Shown here piece after piece: positions 27,744-37,556 of a stretch of DNA of 60,774 nucleotides (within the stretch, counting starts at the first letter, position 1; every line of letters starts with the position of its first letter). A model generated the notes under the pieces. The model was not told the origin of the DNA. It was given only the letters and a program-made list of their open reading frames with translations, and searched no databases. Position numbers and translations under genes: made by a program. Origin of the DNA: Pyrinomonadaceae bacterium (GTDB taxonomy: Bacteria > Acidobacteriota > Blastocatellia > Pyrinomonadales > Pyrinomonadaceae); assembly GCA_025054715.1 (NCBI GenBank), contig JANWYH010000003.1, positions 1-60,774 of the forward strand, in the 5' to 3' direction.

Positions 27744-29699
27744 ATGTCAGAGGCAAAAATTGAGTCCGTGTTGCAAGAATCAAGAGTATTCTTACCGCCA
27801 TCAGATTTTGCGGAAAGGGCACATATAAAAAGCTTTGATGAATACGAAAGAATCTACAAAGAAGCTGCTCTTAACCCAGAAGCTTTCTGGGCTTCTATTG
27901 CGGAAAACCTTCATTGGTTCAGAAAATGGGATAAGATTTTAGAATGGAACGAACCGCATGCAAAATGGTTTATCGGTGGAAAGATAAATGCTTCTTATAA
28001 CTGCCTTGATCGACATCTTCAATCTTGGCGAAGGAATAAAGCAGCCATAATCTGGGAAGGTGAACCCGGCGAAGTTAGAACACTAACCTACCAGCAACTT
28101 CATCAGCAAGTCTGCAAATTCGCAAATGTCCTAAAAAAACTTGGAATAAAAACAGGCGATCGCGTGGCAATTTATATGCCTCTGATACCTGAAGCGATAA
28201 TTGCAATGCTAGCATGTGCTAGAATTGGAGCAACCCACACGGTAATCTTCGGGGGATTTTCAGCCGAAGCAGTCGCCGATAGAGTCAATGATTGTCAGTG
28301 TAGCCTCATCGTAACAGCAGACGGCGGATACCGTCGGGGGAACGAACTGAGACTAAAAGAAACCGTTGACACAGCCCTAAAAAAGACACCTTCCGTTAAA
28401 GCGGTAGTAGTTTTCTGCAGAACAGGCTCAAAAACCTCTATGGAACCAGGCCGCGATTATTGGTGGCATGAGCTTATGGAAACAGTTGATGAAAATTGCC
28501 CTGCTGAAGAACTCGACAGCGAGCATCCGCTTTTTATTCTTTACACCTCAGGAACAACTGGAAAACCCAAAGGTATTCTTCACACTACCGGCGGTTATTT
28601 GACCGGCGTCTACATCACATCAAAGTGGATTTTTGACTTGAAAGATGAGGACATTTATTGGTGCACCGCCGATGTAGGCTGGATTACTGGTCATAGTTAC
28701 ATCGTTTATGGTCCTCTTTCAAACGCGGCAACAGTTTTGATCTATGAGGGTGCACCAAATTACCCAGATTTTGACCGTTTTTGGACAATAATCGAACGTC
28801 ACAAAGTAAATATCTTCTATACTGCACCAACAGCCATTAGATCATTTATTAAGTGGGGAGAGCAATACCCAGAAAGACACGATTTATCGAGCCTTAGGTT
28901 ACTCGGAACCGTTGGCGAACCCATAAACCCTGAAGCTTGGATGTGGTATTACAAAGTTATTGGAAAACAAAAATGCCCAATCGTTGATACATGGTGGCAA
29001 ACCGAAACTGGAGCTATCATGATTTCGCCAATGCCAGGTGCAACACCCTTAGTGCCGGGAACAGCTACACTTCCATTTCCGGGGATATTTCCTGACATAC
29101 AAACGAAAGATGGAAAATCTGTCCCACCTGGAGAAGGCGGTTATTTGGTAATCACCAAACCCTTCCCTTCAATGCTAAGAACCATCTGGGGCGATGATGA
29201 AAGATTCAAAAAACAGTATTGGTCAGAAATACCTCATGTTTATTTTACGGGCGATGGAGCGCGTCGTGACGAACGAGGCTATTTTTGGATAATGGGGCGA
29301 GTTGATGACGTGATAAATGTAAGTGGTCATCGCCTTGGAACTGCAGAGATTGAATCAGCTCTGGTCTCACATCCTGCCGTAGCCGAAGCTGCCGTCGTCG
29401 GAAGACCCGATGAGATAAAAGGACAAGCCATTGTTGCTTTTGTTACTTTAGAAAGTGGACAAAAGGCAAGTAACGAATTAAAGGAAGAGCTAAAAAATCA
29501 CGTTGTAAAAGAAATCGGCTCAATAGCAAAACCTGACGAAATTAGATTTACAGACTCCCTTCCTAAAACAAGGAGTGGTAAGATAATGCGTCGCCTCCTT
29601 AGAGAGTTAGCTTCAAGCGGTGTTGTTGTTGGAGACGTTACGACACTTGAAGACTTCTCTGTTCTTGAAAAGTTGCGCCAAGAGGAGGAAGAAGAGTGA
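27744..29699 (+). CDS. acs: Acetyl-CoA synthetase (AMP-forming)
   Basis: 651 residues, standard length. It activates acetate to acetyl-CoA through acetyl-AMP. The ATP loop [11 protein letters not shown], the WWQTETG motif, [31 protein letters not shown] (split by the hinge) and the acetylatable lysine Lys613 in [11 protein letters not shown] are all intact. The C-terminus ends in a run of Glu. GTGA overlap with the next gene indicates an operon. Confidence 0.96.
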   Translation: MSEAKIESVLQESRVFLPPSDFAERAHIKSFDEYERIYKEAALNPEAFWASIAENLHWFRKWDKILEWNEPHAKWFIGGKINASYNCLDRHLQSWRRNKAAIIWEGEPGEVRTLTYQQLHQQVCKFANVLKKLGIKTGDRVAIYMPLIPEAIIAMLACARIGATHTVIFGGFSAEAVADRVNDCQCSLIVTADGGYRRGNELRLKETVDTALKKTPSVKAVVVFCRTGSKTSMEPGRDYWWHELMETVDENCPAEELDSEHPLFILYTSGTTGKPKGILHTTGGYLTGVYITSKWIFDLKDEDIYWCTADVGWITGHSYIVYGPLSNAATVLIYEGAPNYPDFDRFWTIIERHKVNIFYTAPTAIRSFIKWGEQYPERHDLSSLRLLGTVGEPINPEAWMWYYKVIGKQKCPIVDTWWQTETGAIMISPMPGATPLVPGTATLPFPGIFPDIQTKDGKSVPPGEGGYLVITKPFPSMLRTIWGDDERFKKQYWSEIPHVYFTGDGARRDERGYFWIMGRVDDVINVSGHRLGTAEIESALVSHPAVAEAAVVGRPDEIKGQAIVAFVTLESGQKASNELKEELKNHVVKEIGSIAKPDEIRFTDSLPKTRSGKIMRRLLRELASSGVVVGDVTTLEDFSVLEKLRQEEEEE

Positions 29700-31051
29700 A
29701 AGAAAAGGTAAGAGTAGCAAGTGGGCAAGGCTTTTGGGGTGACCTTCTAACAGCTCCAATCGACCAGGTTCGCAAAGGCCCCATTGATTACCTAATGCTT
29801 GACTATCTTGCAGAAGTTACAATGTCAATAATGCAAAAGCAAAGGTCAAGAAATCCAGAAGCCGGATATGCGAGAGATTTCGTTGACTTGATGCGTGAAA
29901 TCTTGCCCGATTGCGTCGAAAAAAACATAAAGGTCATATCAAATGCTGGTGGTGTTAACGTCAAAGGCTGTGCAGAAGCTGTCAAAAGGGTCGCCCAAGA
30001 ACTAGGCCTACAAATTAAAATCGGAATCATCTCTGGTGATGACATTCTCAACCACCTTGATGAGTTTTCTGAAAAAGGTATTGAAATAAAAAACATGGAC
30101 ACGGACGAACCGCTTTCTTCTATTCGTGATAGGGTCCAGTCGGCAAATGTTTACTTAGGAGCTAAGCCTATAGTAGAAGCTCTAGAGAAAGGAGCTCAGA
30201 TTGTAATCGGCGGACGCTTAACGGATACGGGATTGACGCTAGCTCCTCTGATTTACGAATTTAATTGGGCTTTCGATGATTGGGATAAGCTTGCCGCAGG
30301 CACAATTGCAGGGCATATAATCGAATGTGGTGCGCAGTGCTCCGGCGGAAACTGTCAATACGAATGGAAAACAATACCCGATCTTGCAAACGTCGGCTTC
30401 CCGATAGTAGAAGCGTATCCTAATGGCGAATTCATCATAACCAAACATGAAAACACCGGCGGAAGAATCAACGTTCCCTCTATCAAAGAGCAGCTTCTTT
30501 ACGAAATGGGCGATCCGAGAAACTACATAACACCTGACGTTATAGCCGATTTTACGACGATAAACCTCGAACAAGTAGGTGAAAACCGCGTTCGTGTTTT
30601 TGGAATAAAGGGTCGCCCAAATACGGAGTTCTATAAAGTTTCGATATCTTACTCGGCAGGCTGGAAAGCCGTAGGAACTCTCGTTTATGCTTATCCTGAA
30701 GCGTACGAAAAAGCAAAGGCAGCAAATGAAATCTTACGCTCGAGACTCGAAAAACTAGGGTTAAAATTTGATGTCATTTTAACTGAATACGTCGGAGTTA
30801 ATGCAACTCACGGACATTTAGCAGGTGAGCCATCACCAGATATTCCAGAAGTGCAGCTTCGCATTGGTGTTCGTAGTCAAGACAAAGCGGCTGTTGAAAG
30901 GTTTACAAAAGAAATTGCGCCTTTAATCCTCACAGGTCCTCCAGCGGTTACAGGTTTTGCCGGAGGCCGTCCCAAGGTCGAAGAAGTTATAGCCTATTTT
31001 CCGGCTCTGATACCTAAGAACTTGATTCAGACAAGCGTAGAAATTATTTGA
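29696..31051 (+). CDS. AtuA-like acyclic terpene utilisation family protein (DUF1446)
   Basis: 451 residues. [43 protein letters not shown] and [25 protein letters not shown] are typical of the AtuA/DUF1446 family. In Pseudomonas the atu cluster breaks down citronellol and geraniol-type compounds, but AtuA itself has no settled reaction. The GTG start overlaps the acs stop, after an AGAGGAGG ribosome binding site. Coupling to acs suggests a link to acyl-CoA or branched-chain acid catabolism; that is inference. Confidence 0.88.
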   Translation: MKEKVRVASGQGFWGDLLTAPIDQVRKGPIDYLMLDYLAEVTMSIMQKQRSRNPEAGYARDFVDLMREILPDCVEKNIKVISNAGGVNVKGCAEAVKRVAQELGLQIKIGIISGDDILNHLDEFSEKGIEIKNMDTDEPLSSIRDRVQSANVYLGAKPIVEALEKGAQIVIGGRLTDTGLTLAPLIYEFNWAFDDWDKLAAGTIAGHIIECGAQCSGGNCQYEWKTIPDLANVGFPIVEAYPNGEFIITKHENTGGRINVPSIKEQLLYEMGDPRNYITPDVIADFTTINLEQVGENRVRVFGIKGRPNTEFYKVSISYSAGWKAVGTLVYAYPEAYEKAKAANEILRSRLEKLGLKFDVILTEYVGVNATHGHLAGEPSPDIPEVQLRIGVRSQDKAAVERFTKEIAPLILTGPPAVTGFAGGRPKVEEVIAYFPALIPKNLIQTSVEII

Positions 31052-31977
31052 AATTAGTGAAAACGCCTCAACCATCGAATACAAGTTTAGTTCTCGCCCA
31101 CTGTGCATTGTTCTTAGTCCAACTTTTGTTTGGAACTCTACCTGTAATTGGAAAGCCTCTGCTCCAAAAAATATCAGCTGTTTCTTTAGTAGGCATTAGA
31201 GTAGGTTTGACCGCCTTAGCTTTGGTCCTGATTCAGCGTTACAGAAGTAGCTTAAAGCTAAAAGAAAAAGAAGACTATCTGAAACTGTTCTTACTTAGCT
31301 TTTTCGGAGTAACCTTCAATCAACTTTTTTTCATTGGTGGCTTATCGCTTACCACCGCCTCTAATACTTCGCTTCTTGCAGCAACGATTCCTATCTTTAC
31401 TCTTTTGATAAGCGTTGCCCTCGGAAACGAAGCATTCCAAAAGAAAAGTCTGATCGGCATTTTGACGGCAGCCTTTGGCGTTCTGCTCCTTATTGATGTC
31501 CGCAATGCGTCGTTATCTTCAGAAACGACACTCGGCGATTTGATGATAATTCTAAACTCAATGTCCTACGGCATATATGTTGCTACTTCAAAAAATGTGA
31601 TTCTTCGTAATGGAGTAATAAAGTCGATGACATGGATTTTTATATTTGCAAGCATTTTCTGCGTTCCTCTCGCCTTCATTTCCGCATTAAAATTTGAGTT
31701 TACGCTAACAACTGATACTCTACTTTCTGCTCTTTACATAGCCATTTTTGCTACACTGCTTCCCTACTTGCTCAACGCATTTGCCTTACAAAAAGTCAAC
31801 CCGTCTTCAGTCGCAGTTTACATCTATCTTCAGCCGCTGATAGGCTTTTCTGCTGCTGTTGTTTTCCTTCGTGAGGAAGTTACAACGATAAAGCTCGTAT
31901 CAGCTGTCTTAATACTAGTCGGTGTTCTAATTGCTTCTAACCCTATAGTTAAAAAACCGGCATCAAAACTGAAGTAG
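31048..31977 (+). CDS. EamA/DMT-superfamily transporter
   Basis: 309 residues with ten predicted spans in two EamA repeats (about 15-150 and 160-300). The second repeat ends with [28 protein letters not shown], a DMT signature. Its substrate is unknown; many relatives export metabolites. It begins with TTG overlapping the AtuA stop (TTGA) or with GTG three codons later, so it is part of the acs operon. Confidence 0.88.
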   Translation: MKLVKTPQPSNTSLVLAHCALFLVQLLFGTLPVIGKPLLQKISAVSLVGIRVGLTALALVLIQRYRSSLKLKEKEDYLKLFLLSFFGVTFNQLFFIGGLSLTTASNTSLLAATIPIFTLLISVALGNEAFQKKSLIGILTAAFGVLLLIDVRNASLSSETTLGDLMIILNSMSYGIYVATSKNVILRNGVIKSMTWIFIFASIFCVPLAFISALKFEFTLTTDTLLSALYIAIFATLLPYLLNAFALQKVNPSSVAVYIYLQPLIGFSAAVVFLREEVTTIKLVSAVLILVGVLIASNPIVKKPASKLK

Positions 31978-32005
31978 CTACGCAGGGAACTAATTTCACA
32001 ACTAT

Positions 32006-32749
32006 TTATTTCTCTGCGACCACGATGATTGAAACCCCTATGGGAATATCAAAAAATCTTAACCAGAAACTTTCCGCAGCGAAAATACCACCGAAAATAC
32101 CGTTTAAGAACCATAAGTTTATGTTGTTTTCTGACTTTGGTTTTAGACCAGTTATTCTTATCAAAAGTCGTCCTAAAAAAATCGGCAGCAGAAAGGTTAT
32201 GTTTGCATAGGTAGCTCTTTCTATCTTAAAGCCCACCTCCCGTAACCTCGAAACTATCTGCTTTTTGGTATAACGGATTCGATGATTAGAAATTTCATCT
32301 TGCACTCCCCAAAGCCACATAAAGGCAGGAACAAATATGAGAGTCTTGCCGCCTCGCCTTAGAACTCTATGTATTTCTTTTAACCCCTTAAGATCATCGT
32401 CAAGATGCTCTATCACATCCAAAGCGGTTACTAAATCGAACGATTCATCAGAAAATGGAAGCTCCTCGGCAAGACCTATTTGTGCCTTTAATCCCTTTTT
32501 TGAGCAAAACTTAATCGCTTCTTCGGCTACGTCAACACCTTGAGCATCTCCGAATTTCCCAAGCATCTCTAGATTTGCACCAGTTCCACAACCTACGTCC
32601 AGTATCTTCGGCCCTTTTATCTCGGCTGTGATTTTGGTCAAGAAAAATTCGAGAATTTTTCTTCTACCAACAAACCACCAATGCGAATTCTCTACTCTAT
32701 TCAAAATTTCGTATGTGTAAAGCTCCATCTGTTTTGGCAATGCTTTCAT
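32006..32749 (-). CDS. SAM-dependent class I methyltransferase
   Basis: 247 residues. A Rossmann methyltransferase core (about 45-150) has ILDVGCGTGANLEMLGKFG, DLVTALDVIEHLDDD and LRRGGKTLIFVPAFMWLWG. The C-terminal part has hydrophobic segments (about 175-245), as in methyltransferases of polyprenyl or glycan metabolism. ATGA overlap with the upstream methyltransferase points to a joint pathway. The substrate is unknown. Confidence 0.85.
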   Translation of the reverse strand: MKALPKQMELYTYEILNRVENSHWWFVGRRKILEFFLTKITAEIKGPKILDVGCGTGANLEMLGKFGDAQGVDVAEEAIKFCSKKGLKAQIGLAEELPFSDESFDLVTALDVIEHLDDDLKGLKEIHRVLRRGGKTLIFVPAFMWLWGVQDEISNHRIRYTKKQIVSRLREVGFKIERATYANITFLLPIFLGRLLIRITGLKPKSENNINLWFLNGIFGGIFAAESFWLRFFDIPIGVSIIVVAEK

Positions 32750-33732
32750 AAAATTCCAAATCCAGACCAAGAGTTTTCATGACACCAAGTTATCTTGACT
32801 TCTCTCGCATTCGCTTCTTCCCACCATTTTTCAAATTCCGAACGTGTGATATAAAAGGTAACCGGTGCAGTCAAATGATCGAAAACTATGTTGTGCTGCT
32901 CGCGCCAACCGAACTCACTCAAATAAAGCATGTAATCTTGATAAAAAAACTTTCTATTGTGAAAAACCTTACTCAAAGGTCTATAAACAAACTTTGAAGC
33001 GAGGAAAACTGCTAATGTAGGAATTTTTGAAAAATGAAACAGTAGCGACGGGCTTATTCTAGAGGTTAGGCTTTCCCTAATTGGGCTAACATATTTCACA
33101 ATCCATTCGTTATTTTCAGCACCATAAACCCATACGGAAATTGCACCGCCCGCTTTTACTTTAGAAGCTATAGATAAAAAAGCTTTTTTCGGATTCGGCG
33201 TGTGATGAATGACTCCAACGCTAAAGGTGTAGTCGAAAACTCTCTTGAACGGCAACCTAAAAATATCCGCCTGAACTATGTGAACATTTGGTAAATTTTT
33301 TGTTCGTTCAAAGGCAATTTCTACTGACTCGCTCAAATCAATTCCTATTACTTCTCTAGCTCCCCATTTAGCTGCAAGAGTTGTGTGTCTGCCTTTTCCA
33401 CAACCACCTTCTAAAACTATTTTTTCTTCGAAGAAATCAGGCTTAACTGGCTGAAGCCAATCCAGAAGTTGCGATTCGTATTTTTCATCGGTTTGAGTAA
33501 AATGAGCCCATTGCCAACCGAAATTTCTTGCTGTTAAAAGCTTCTTATCTTCGTTTTTCGGCACATCAGCAAAGCGAGGTATGCCAGCTTTAACTTTGTA
33601 TTCGCGCAAACATTTTTTGCAGGACAAAATTGCATCGATTATCTCCAAACCTTCGTATCTACTGACGTAAGGCATCAGAATCTCACCGCCACAAACTGGA
33701 CAAGCTAAAAAATCCAGTAATTTGTCTTTCAT
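32746..33732 (-). CDS. Trm112-like zinc-ribbon plus class I methyltransferase
   Basis: 328 residues. The N-terminal 60 residues form a Trm112-like zinc ribbon with CPVCGG and CKKC. A class I methyltransferase domain (about 110-230) has VLEGGCGKGRHTTLAAKWGAREVIGIDLS and SVGVIHHTPNPKKAFLSIASKVKAGG. The GCGKG loop replaces the usual GCGTG. Fusion of the ribbon to the enzyme is common in glycan- or lipid-related methyltransferases. It overlaps both neighbours (ATGA at each end). Confidence 0.86.
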   Translation of the reverse strand: MKDKLLDFLACPVCGGEILMPYVSRYEGLEIIDAILSCKKCLREYKVKAGIPRFADVPKNEDKKLLTARNFGWQWAHFTQTDEKYESQLLDWLQPVKPDFFEEKIVLEGGCGKGRHTTLAAKWGAREVIGIDLSESVEIAFERTKNLPNVHIVQADIFRLPFKRVFDYTFSVGVIHHTPNPKKAFLSIASKVKAGGAISVWVYGAENNEWIVKYVSPIRESLTSRISPSLLFHFSKIPTLAVFLASKFVYRPLSKVFHNRKFFYQDYMLYLSEFGWREQHNIVFDHLTAPVTFYITRSEFEKWWEEANAREVKITWCHENSWSGFGIL

Positions 33733-34193
33733 CGCTTCGCCTCAACTAGTTTGCAAAATTCCTTGAATTCTTCTAAAGGAAAAGGATGATGCCAGTTTGA
33801 TTCAAACTCATCTATTTCTCGGTCCTCATAAAGCTGTCTAAAAGTTCTGTAAAAAGCATTGCAAACTTGTTCAATATCGCCTAGATAAGAATAAACAAGT
33901 TTTCTTTGACTTAAGTCCTTTTTCGGCGTCGGATATTGATATATTTCAATCAGCAGATTACTTTCAAAAGCTGTGAACTCAAAATCAAACTCTTCAGGAT
34001 CTCGATTCCAATTTAACACAAACTTTCCCCTGATTCCCCGCATTATGCTAGTTAAAATTTCAAGAAGTTGTTTTAAGGAAGTTTTGTAAGGCGAGCAAGC
34101 TGTTGTGGTATGAAATTCCTTTTCTTCGTCCCGGAAACCAATGGACATCCAACCGCACTGCGGAGAGTTGAAACTAACTTCGAACTGAGGCAT
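33729..34193 (-). CDS. Hypothetical protein, first gene of the methyltransferase pair
   Basis: 154 residues, rich in aromatic and acidic residues (DFEFTAFESNLLIEIYQYP, FRQLYEDREIDEFESNWHHPFPLEEFKE). No signal peptide, span or catalytic motif is seen. I do not recognise the family; the layout looks like a small soluble immunity-like or binding protein, but there is no evidence of a toxin nearby. It is translationally coupled to the zinc-ribbon methyltransferase and divergent from thyA. Confidence 0.65.
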   Translation of the reverse strand: MPQFEVSFNSPQCGWMSIGFRDEEKEFHTTTACSPYKTSLKQLLEILTSIMRGIRGKFVLNWNRDPEEFDFEFTAFESNLLIEIYQYPTPKKDLSQRKLVYSYLGDIEQVCNAFYRTFRQLYEDREIDEFESNWHHPFPLEEFKEFCKLVEAKR

Positions 34194-34240
34194 AATGCCA
34201 AAATTAAATATGTTACATTAGCCTCTAAGCTCTAGGCAAT

Positions 34241-35086
34241 ATGAGACAATATAACGAACTGCTGGATTATATTCTAAAAAACGGCAAAATTCAAAATGAT
34301 CGAACAGGCATAGGCACAATATCAGTTTTTGGTTATCAAACAAGATTCAATCTCCAAGAAGGTTTCCCGATTGTTACAACAAAAGCAGTGCCATTTCGAT
34401 GGATAGCAGAAGAGCTTTTCTGGTTTTTGAGCGGTTCTACAGATGAAAAAGAGTTAAGAAAAAAAGGCATTGATATATGGGCAGAGTGGGCTGATGAAGA
34501 ACACACTTCGAAATTCGGACGTAAAGCTGGTGATTTAGGACCTATTTATGGCTATCAATGGCGTAGCTTCGGCGGTGATTATCCTGAAAGAAACGGCTTC
34601 GATCAGATAAAAGCAGTGGTTGAGGAGATTCAAAAAAATCCTGATTCTAGACGTTTGATAGTTTCTGCATGGCATCCAAGACAAGCTCGTGAAGTGACGC
34701 TTCCACCATGTCACACGCTGTTTCAATTTAAAGTCGAAAATAGGAGAGTCCTTCACTGTCAGCTCTACCAGCGCAGTGCCGATGCGTTTCTAGGAGTTCC
34801 GTTTAACATTTCAGCCTATGCACTTCTTACACATCTGATTGCTCACGTGTGCGATTTAGAAGTAGGCCAATTCATACACACTTTCGGCGATCTACACATC
34901 TATAGAAACCACATCGAACAGGTAAAAATCGTTTTGGCTAGGAATCCACGCCCACTTCCTAAACTGGAAATCACGAATGCGGAAGATTACAAAGGCTTTG
35001 AAGGGCTCCTAAGATTCAAATACGAAAATCTCAAGTTGCAAGGTTATAATCCTCACGAAAAGGTTGCAGCTCCAGTAGCAATTTAA
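34241..35086 (+). CDS. thyA: Thymidylate synthase
   Basis: 281 residues, close to the usual 264. ThyA methylates dUMP to dTMP with methylene-tetrahydrofolate. Catalytic Cys157 lies in LPPCHTLFQF; RTGIGTISVFG, GPIYGYQWRSFGGDY and QRSADAFLGVPFNI are intact. No folA follows; the gene ends one base from the convergent TPR gene. A weak AGG seven bases before the ATG is the only ribosome binding site. Confidence 0.97.
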   Translation: MRQYNELLDYILKNGKIQNDRTGIGTISVFGYQTRFNLQEGFPIVTTKAVPFRWIAEELFWFLSGSTDEKELRKKGIDIWAEWADEEHTSKFGRKAGDLGPIYGYQWRSFGGDYPERNGFDQIKAVVEEIQKNPDSRRLIVSAWHPRQAREVTLPPCHTLFQFKVENRRVLHCQLYQRSADAFLGVPFNISAYALLTHLIAHVCDLEVGQFIHTFGDLHIYRNHIEQVKIVLARNPRPLPKLEITNAEDYKGFEGLLRFKYENLKLQGYNPHEKVAAPVAI

Positions 35087-35087
35087 T

Positions 35088-37082
35088 CTACTTTACTGCT
35101 TTTCTTATCTTTTCCCTTAAGCGAACGGCTGCTTTTTGACTAATCGTAAGATTTAATGCTTTTTGCCAAGCATTTTTTGCAGATTCCATTTTGCCAAGCT
35201 TTTGGGAAATATCCCCTAAATGCTCGTAAACTTCAGCTGAATCAGTTCCACGACGAGTAGCTTTGCGTATGTATTTTTCAGCCTCCTCGTAATTCCCTAG
35301 CTTGAAATATGCCCAGGCTAAACTATCAAGGTAAGATGGATTAGTCGGATCGCTTCTTACCGCTTTTTGTATCATTTCCAAAGCCTTTTCAAGTTGCCTG
35401 TTTTGTTCTACTAAAAAATAGCCTAGATTGTTTAGGGCAAGCGGATTATCAGGTAGCTGCTTCAAGACTTCGTTTAGGAGCTTCTCGGCTATATCGAAAC
35501 TTTCGGCGTGGTAGTAAGCATTTGAAAGCACAAGTTTCGCAATCACTTTTTGTTCGTTTGTTTGAGCCAAACTTTGAAGCTCACTCGCTATTGAAATTGC
35601 CTCTGCCCCTTGATCGGCTTGTCCGTAAAACTCTGCAAGCATTATCAAATATCTAAAATCTTCTACAGAAAAAGGTTTGCCCTTATTTTTCATCAGGCTC
35701 TTTATCAAGTTGGCTCCCTCTGCCACTCTTGCATTTCGAGCCAGAATCTGTGCTTCTAAAAAAACCAAGCTTTCATCTTTCGGAAATTTGCTTCTAATAG
35801 CTCTTACCGCATCATAAGCCTCCTGTTTCTTACCTGTTTCAACCAAAATTAAAATAGACTGACGATCAGCAAAAGAGCTAGAAGAACCAAGAACTAATCT
35901 GGCTCTTTCTATCACAACCTTTGCCTCGGCATAACGATTTACGGCTTTGTAAGCCGAGATCATCATTGAGAAAATTCGCTCTGCAAAATAAAGATCGTTT
36001 TCTGAAGATGCAGGCGAGTCGTAAATACCGCCTGCCTTTAAGGCTTCTTCAAATGCTTCGATAGCTTCTTTAATCTTTTCGGCTTCAAGATATGCCTCAC
36101 CAAGTTTTACATAGTAAGGCATTAGGTTTTTCTTATCCCTCTCTTTTTGCGTAACTTTATTTATTATCGTTCTTAAAAAACTAATCGCTTCTCCTGATTT
36201 GTCTGAAAATAGCTGAGTCTCCACCAAGATCTCAACAAGCTCGTAATTAGAAGGATTGATCATCGCCGCTTGCTCTAAAGCATAGATTGCTTTTGTGGCA
36301 AACTCCTTATTAGCTAGAAAAACAGCCTCACGAAGAGTCTCTACGAGTTCGCTATTCTCGGGTTGATCTGCGACTATAGGACTTAAGATTTCTATAGCTT
36401 CTTCAGCACGCTTGCTTTTAATGAGCTCTTTACCCAACCTCAAAGCAGCATTTTCTGGCGAAAGGTCTGCCCAATTTCCAAATACCATTCGATAAAATCT
36501 TGCTTCAATAGGTGAGACTGAAGAAAGCCATTTTCTCAAGGCATTTATTTTTTCTTCGCGCTTTCCCTCTTTTTCATAAAATTCGCTCAAAAAAGCCCAC
36601 GCTTCTGCATTTCTTGGATCAAGTCGAGTAACTTCCTGCCACTCGGCGATAGCTTTCTGTGCAAATTCTTGATTATATTTTCCTGTGCCTAAACCACTTT
36701 TTATGCTATAGACGCCAGCGAGAATTCTGTGAGCTCCGAAGTTATCTGGATTTACTTTAGTGGCAAGGCTTGCCATCGAAACTGCTTCATCTAGATTCAT
36801 TGGCTGCGAGTAAAGAGCAATCTCAGCAATAGCGGTATAAGCTTCAGCTAGACTTGGGTCTAACTCGATTGCCTTTTGAAAAGACTGCTTGGCAAGTTTA
36901 GCATAGTTTGCAAAGCTAAGCCGTGTTCTTTGACGGGTCATCTGCCAAAAATATCTCTGCCCTTCTAGTAATTTGGCGTAAGCCTGCTCTCTTTTTTCAC
37001 GACTAACCTCCTGAGCTACGGAACTACTCTGCGGTAAGATCGTTGAGTAAAAGATGCACAAAAAAACAAGAATTTTCTTCAT
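35088..37082 (-). CDS. Secreted TPR-repeat protein
   Basis: 664 residues. A signal peptide (about 1-24, ending SSVAQ) is followed by about a dozen TPR units, for example FQKAIELDPSLAEAYTAIAEIALYS, EEALKAGG and ALEMIQKAVRSDPTNPSYLDSLAWAYFKLGNYEEAEKYI. No enzyme domain is present. It probably acts as a periplasmic or surface scaffold. It is the last gene of the run that begins at pgi. Its end abuts thyA. Confidence 0.85.
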   Translation of the reverse strand: MKKILVFLCIFYSTILPQSSSVAQEVSREKREQAYAKLLEGQRYFWQMTRQRTRLSFANYAKLAKQSFQKAIELDPSLAEAYTAIAEIALYSQPMNLDEAVSMASLATKVNPDNFGAHRILAGVYSIKSGLGTGKYNQEFAQKAIAEWQEVTRLDPRNAEAWAFLSEFYEKEGKREEKINALRKWLSSVSPIEARFYRMVFGNWADLSPENAALRLGKELIKSKRAEEAIEILSPIVADQPENSELVETLREAVFLANKEFATKAIYALEQAAMINPSNYELVEILVETQLFSDKSGEAISFLRTIINKVTQKERDKKNLMPYYVKLGEAYLEAEKIKEAIEAFEEALKAGGIYDSPASSENDLYFAERIFSMMISAYKAVNRYAEAKVVIERARLVLGSSSSFADRQSILILVETGKKQEAYDAVRAIRSKFPKDESLVFLEAQILARNARVAEGANLIKSLMKNKGKPFSVEDFRYLIMLAEFYGQADQGAEAISIASELQSLAQTNEQKVIAKLVLSNAYYHAESFDIAEKLLNEVLKQLPDNPLALNNLGYFLVEQNRQLEKALEMIQKAVRSDPTNPSYLDSLAWAYFKLGNYEEAEKYIRKATRRGTDSAEVYEHLGDISQKLGKMESAKNAWQKALNLTISQKAAVRLREKIRKAVK

Positions 37083-37097
37083 ACTTCAATAATTGCC

Positions 37098-37556
37098 CTA
37101 ATGTAATTTTTCTGCAGCCGAGACTACCTTTCCCCACAGAGATTTACGCGGGAAAATCATTACAAACAAAATCAAAGAAACAGCCGCAGCTCGCAAAATA
37201 CTCGATTTGTTGCCCGTCAGAACTACAATTATGAACCCAACTAAAGTAATGGCTTCCGCAATAATAGCAAGTAGTATAGTTTTCTTTTGTAACTCAGCCA
37301 GCAGATAATCTGCGCCTTCACTCGTTGCTATAGCTTTCAGCCTGTCCCAAGAAAAGAAAAATCTACGAAGAAGCAAAACGCCCACAGCCAAAAGAACGAT
37401 CAATGCCCAAAGAGCTATTTCTAGCTCAAAAGGTATTTCTGAATGAGAAAAATCAACTATCCAAGATATGGAAACAAACATTATTATGCTAAAAAGCAAT
37501 GCAAGCGTTACAACCACTGTCCTATTGTAAATTTCTTCGAAACCCTTAGCATTCAT
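37098..37556 (-). CDS. Small membrane protein of unknown function
   Basis: 152 residues with four predicted spans (about 12-34, 42-62, 88-110 and 115-135). Between spans two and three is a charged cytoplasmic loop. I do not recognise a family. Its start overlaps the stop of the BamD-like gene (ATGA), and the TPR gene follows by 15 bases, so it may be part of an envelope function. Confidence 0.7.
   Translation of the reverse strand: MNAKGFEEIYNRTVVVTLALLFSIIMFVSISWIVDFSHSEIPFELEIALWALIVLLAVGVLLLRRFFFSWDRLKAIATSEGADYLLAELQKKTILLAIIAEAITLVGFIIVVLTGNKSSILRAAAVSLILFVMIFPRKSLWGKVVSAAEKLH

Noticed and set aside
31978-32005. A CGCAG...CTGCG repeat between convergent EamA and methyltransferase genes as a terminator
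   Set aside because: The stem is short, imperfect and has no T-run on either side.
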